This document shows positions 61,429 through 64,000 of a DNA stretch of 64,000 nucleotides, in pieces. A program made the position numbers and the translations under genes. The notes beneath the pieces are model-generated. The model saw only the letters and a program-made list of their open reading frames with translations, did not search any database and had not been told where the DNA came from. The stretch is from Flavobacterium hydrocarbonoxydans (GTDB taxonomy: Bacteria > Bacteroidota > Bacteroidia > Flavobacteriales > Flavobacteriaceae): positions 186,001-250,000 of the forward strand of contig NZ_WSTB01000001.1 of NCBI RefSeq assembly GCF_009789235.1, written 5' to 3'. The number at the start of each line of letters is the position of its first letter. Position 1 is the first letter of the stretch.

Positions 61429-63465
61429 ATGCCGTATCAATATTCAAATAATATTATTGCTGTTGGACTTGATGAGTTAGTACCAAATTTCTGGAATACT
61501 CTCGGCTCTCTTCAAAAAGAAATACAGCGATATAAGGACAAACCATTTGGAATAAAACGTTTGCAAGTTGGTGGTAATGGCAGAAAATTACTTATTGATT
61601 TTGATAGTTTAAAACCAAATATTCAGGACGCAATTGGTGATCCCCGACGAACAGACAATCCATTAGAAAACTATTTTGAGTTTGATGCAGATGCAGTACG
61701 CTACTATTCAAGATTTAAACGATCTGGAAATTCGCTTGAACCGGATGAACAAGAGCGATATATAATTAACGCAAGTGTTATGAAAGCCGTTCTAAAATTG
61801 GAGCAAGCTCGTGTCCAGGAACGCATTAAGTTAAGAGGTTCAATCAGAGGTATTACAGCGACACTGGTAAAAGATGTTGAAAACTTCAACAATACATTGA
61901 AAGTTAAACACGAAGTAAGCCACAATCTTCCAGCAAGTGAAAAACAATTTAAAAAGGTTTTAAACGCATGCAAGTCAGATTTGTATTACCCATTGATAAA
62001 AGACCCTGAAGGTGGTAAAACGAATAACGCTAGAAAAGTTGATGATAAAACGGAAATGATATTTAACGGCTTATTTAAAAACCAGTTGCACAAGCCAACG
62101 CCTACAGAAGTTGCACGTAACTACGATGCTTTTCTAAACGGATATGCGGAAGTATATAATCAGGACACCGGAGAACTATATAACCCTAAAGATTTTAAAG
62201 CTCTGTCAAATGCAACCATTATAAGCTATATAAATAAGTGGGAAAACAAATTGGCTACCCATAAAGCGCGAAGCGGTGATCGTCAGGCTTACATGGGGAA
62301 TTTTAAGCCACATCATCAAATGGAAATGCCAACGTTAGCGGGCTCTATTTTATCAATCGATGATAGGCAGCCACCATTTGTTTACAACACAAAAAACGAC
62401 AGAGTTTGGTTCTATTTGGGTGTTGATATTGCTTCACAATGCTTTACAACATTCGTTTACGGCAAAACTAAAGAAGGAATTATCGTTGATTTTTACCGAC
62501 AAATGGTTAGAAATTATACTGAATGGGGTTTTTGCCTGCCTCATGAGCTAGAATGTGAAAGCTCTTTAAATAGCAGTTTTAAGGACACTTTATTAAGGCC
62601 GGGTAATATGTTTCAAGAAGTCAAAATCGAAGCAAATAACGCACGTGGAAAGTATATTGAGCGTATGAATGGAAAGCTACGCTACGAAGTTGAGAAAAGC
62701 GCTTCGGGATGGTTGGCCAGACCTACAGCAAAATCAGAAGCAAATCAGTTGAGTTCTGCTAAAAAACAAGTCATTCCTTATGATATTTTGGTAAATGAAA
62801 GGCTTTTAGAGATTGAAAAATGGAATAATAGCCCTCACCCTGAAAACAAAGAGTTAAGCCGTTGGGATTACTTCGAGAGAAACCAAAATCCAAACTTAAA
62901 ACCTACAAATTGGAGCGGAATTTTGCCAACAATAGGCTTTAAGGAGAAAACATCATGTAATGGCGGATATGTGAGACTTCAAGGAAAAAAACGAGCCATT
63001 GCTGATGAAGGAAAAATTTTAACTGGTGAAGCACTTATTCAGCAAATGCGAATAATTGAAGGTAAAGAGTTTGATGTTTATTGGATTGATGGAAACGACA
63101 GTAAAGTATTGAAAGCACTGGTTTACATGAATGATAAATTTATTTGTGAGATTATGGAAATGCCAAGATATAACAGAGCAACCATTGAACGAACTGATGC
63201 AGATTACGAAGCTATAAAATTACAAAGCGCTTATGTTGCCTCGGTTGATGCTTTCGAAAAACGTCAAAGAAATCGAATTGAAAACATCCAAATTATTGAT
63301 AATACACCAAAAACAATTAACTCAAATTTCAAAATACCAAATCTTAAAAGATATGAAGTTCGCGAAACTCCAGTAGAAGTTTTTGCAGATGATCCAGATG
63401 ATGATAATGTATTTGTACCCAGCCAAAAAGCGGCTCCAGGATGGCGATCTAATTTTAACTTATAA
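61429..63465 (+). CDS. MuA-type DDE transposase
   Basis: A 678-residue transposase. The N-terminal part is DNA-binding and helical. The catalytic RNase-H-like core has Asp in LSIDDRQPPF and/or GVDIASQCF, a second acidic site in the VKIEANNARGKY region, and Glu in KYIERMNGKL. The C-terminal Mu-C-like domain follows to VFVPSQKAAPGWRSN. It acts at the phage ends during integration and replicative transposition. Exact assignment of the second Asp is uncertain. Confidence 0.88.
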   Translation: MPYQYSNNIIAVGLDELVPNFWNTLGSLQKEIQRYKDKPFGIKRLQVGGNGRKLLIDFDSLKPNIQDAIGDPRRTDNPLENYFEFDADAVRYYSRFKRSGNSLEPDEQERYIINASVMKAVLKLEQARVQERIKLRGSIRGITATLVKDVENFNNTLKVKHEVSHNLPASEKQFKKVLNACKSDLYYPLIKDPEGGKTNNARKVDDKTEMIFNGLFKNQLHKPTPTEVARNYDAFLNGYAEVYNQDTGELYNPKDFKALSNATIISYINKWENKLATHKARSGDRQAYMGNFKPHHQMEMPTLAGSILSIDDRQPPFVYNTKNDRVWFYLGVDIASQCFTTFVYGKTKEGIIVDFYRQMVRNYTEWGFCLPHELECESSLNSSFKDTLLRPGNMFQEVKIEANNARGKYIERMNGKLRYEVEKSASGWLARPTAKSEANQLSSAKKQVIPYDILVNERLLEIEKWNNSPHPENKELSRWDYFERNQNPNLKPTNWSGILPTIGFKEKTSCNGGYVRLQGKKRAIADEGKILTGEALIQQMRIIEGKEFDVYWIDGNDSKVLKALVYMNDKFICEIMEMPRYNRATIERTDADYEAIKLQSAYVASVDAFEKRQRNRIENIQIIDNTPKTINSNFKIPNLKRYEVRETPVEVFADDPDDDNVFVPSQKAAPGWRSNFNL

Positions 63466-63477
63466 AACCAAAAAATC

Positions 63478-64000
63478 ATGAACCTAACAAAACAATTTAA
63501 AGAAAAAGTAAGAGAAGCAATTTTAGAAAAAAGAGAAAATTACGGTGGAAGTGATGCCGATTTTTCTAAAAGCCTAGGAATTAACAGCGCTATTTACAGC
63601 AGGTTAAAAAAAGGTGAAACTGACAAAATAATGAGTGACACGGTTTGGATAACTATAGGCCGTGAATTACAAGTAAAGGTTTTTGAAGACAACTGGAAAG
63701 TAGCAAGGACAGCAGTTTACGACGAAATAGAAGACAACTTAAGTTTTTGTAAAGAGTTAAGCCGTTCAATGGTTTTAGTTGATGATTGCGGAATCGGGAA
63801 AAGCTTTTGTACAAAGCACATCATCAAAAAAATGAAAAACACTTTTTATGTTGATTGTTCACAAGCAAAATCAAAACAATTGTTTATCCGTCTGCTTGCC
63901 AAAACGGTCGGTATTGATAACCAAGGCAAATATTACGATGTATTAGCAAATCTTAAGTATTACATCACAACCCTTGAAAAACCTTTAATAGTAATCGATG
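63478..64000 (+). CDS. MuB-type AAA+ transposition ATPase (5' part)
   Basis: A plus-strand ORF starts with ATG at 63478, 12 bp after the transposase stop, and is open at the window end (174 codons). The N-terminal domain is a Cro/CI-like HTH (YGGSDADFSKSLGINSAIYS). The Walker A-like loop is DDCGIGKSFCTKH, followed by TFYVDCSQAKSKQLFIRLLA and the start of Walker B (KPLIVID). MuB selects target DNA and stimulates MuA. Confidence 0.88.
   Translation, partial: MNLTKQFKEKVREAILEKRENYGGSDADFSKSLGINSAIYSRLKKGETDKIMSDTVWITIGRELQVKVFEDNWKVARTAVYDEIEDNLSFCKELSRSMVLVDDCGIGKSFCTKHIIKKMKNTFYVDCSQAKSKQLFIRLLAKTVGIDNQGKYYDVLANLKYYITTLEKPLIVID

Larger units (their letters stand above)
59822..64000 (+). mobile_element. 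Mu-like transposable prophage, left part
   Basis: Left-end repeats (59850-60010), a divergent S24-type repressor, paired operators, a Ner-like protein, MuA-type transposase and MuB-type ATPase follow one another in the order of transposable phages. The left border is placed where VIT similarity stops. The phage extends beyond the window. Confidence 0.85.

Overview
The window looks like a chromosome segment from Flavobacterium or a close relative (Bacteroidota). It is AT-rich. Promoters have the Bacteroidota form TTTG-N19-TAnnTTTG, seen most clearly before tRNA-Tyr, and genes lack strong Shine-Dalgarno sequences. Gene families are typical of the group: DUF4369/TlpA lipoproteins, a CTnDOT-type tra operon, LytTR regulators, an ABC permease/M1 peptidase fusion and M16 peptidases. 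Intergenic repeats are frequent.

1-12.7 kb is core-like: a sterol desaturase, a glutamate dehydrogenase with an unusual leader (two Cys-rich mini-ORFs and a hairpin), a DMT transporter, a 2OG oxygenase, a MoxR-type ATPase with its VWA partner, small conserved proteins, a J-domain/KTSC protein and a thioredoxin-fold lipoprotein gene split by one in-frame TGA. Gaps here carry heptanucleotide repeats, short palindromes, large inverted repeats and a structured element.

12.8-28.9 kb is a decayed conjugative element beside tRNA-Tyr. It has a tyrosine integrase, small winged-helix proteins, traN-traM-traL-traK-traJ, three traI-like paralogues and only the 3' end of traG. No relaxase, coupling protein or replication gene is present. 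Cargo includes a HEIGH metalloprotease-like protein with a small partner, a secreted M48-like protease and a secreted ankyrin-repeat protein. Integrase-site-like sequences recur at 13.05, 28.54, 28.82 and 54.94 kb.

29-47.6 kb, after a lipoprotein and DinD, is a stress or oxygen-limitation island: PEP synthase, PAS histidine kinase, a receiver-CRP/FNR regulator, Hsp20, an ATP-cone nuclease, an MBL/beta-CASP RNase, a cation P-type ATPase, OsmC, UspA, three BON proteins, a LOG protein and small membrane or lipoproteins. Pairs of TGAT-N4-RTCA sites, mostly 22 bp apart, precede four of its transcription units and are candidate sites for the island's own regulator. Several island genes are otherwise intact but carry one in-frame stop each.

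47.6-58.5 kb begins with an ApbE remnant. It then has a LytTR-only protein tail-to-tail with a LytTR response regulator and its LytS-type kinase, a divergent ABC ATPase with a permease/M1 peptidase, and an M16 peptidase, followed by several gene wrecks.

59.25-64 kb: a VIT/CCC1 transporter gene loses its 3' end where the left end of a Mu-like transposable prophage begins. The phage part shows candidate transposase-binding repeats, an S24 repressor, paired operators, a small Ner-like protein, MuA-type transposase and the start of a MuB-type ATPase, which runs off the window.
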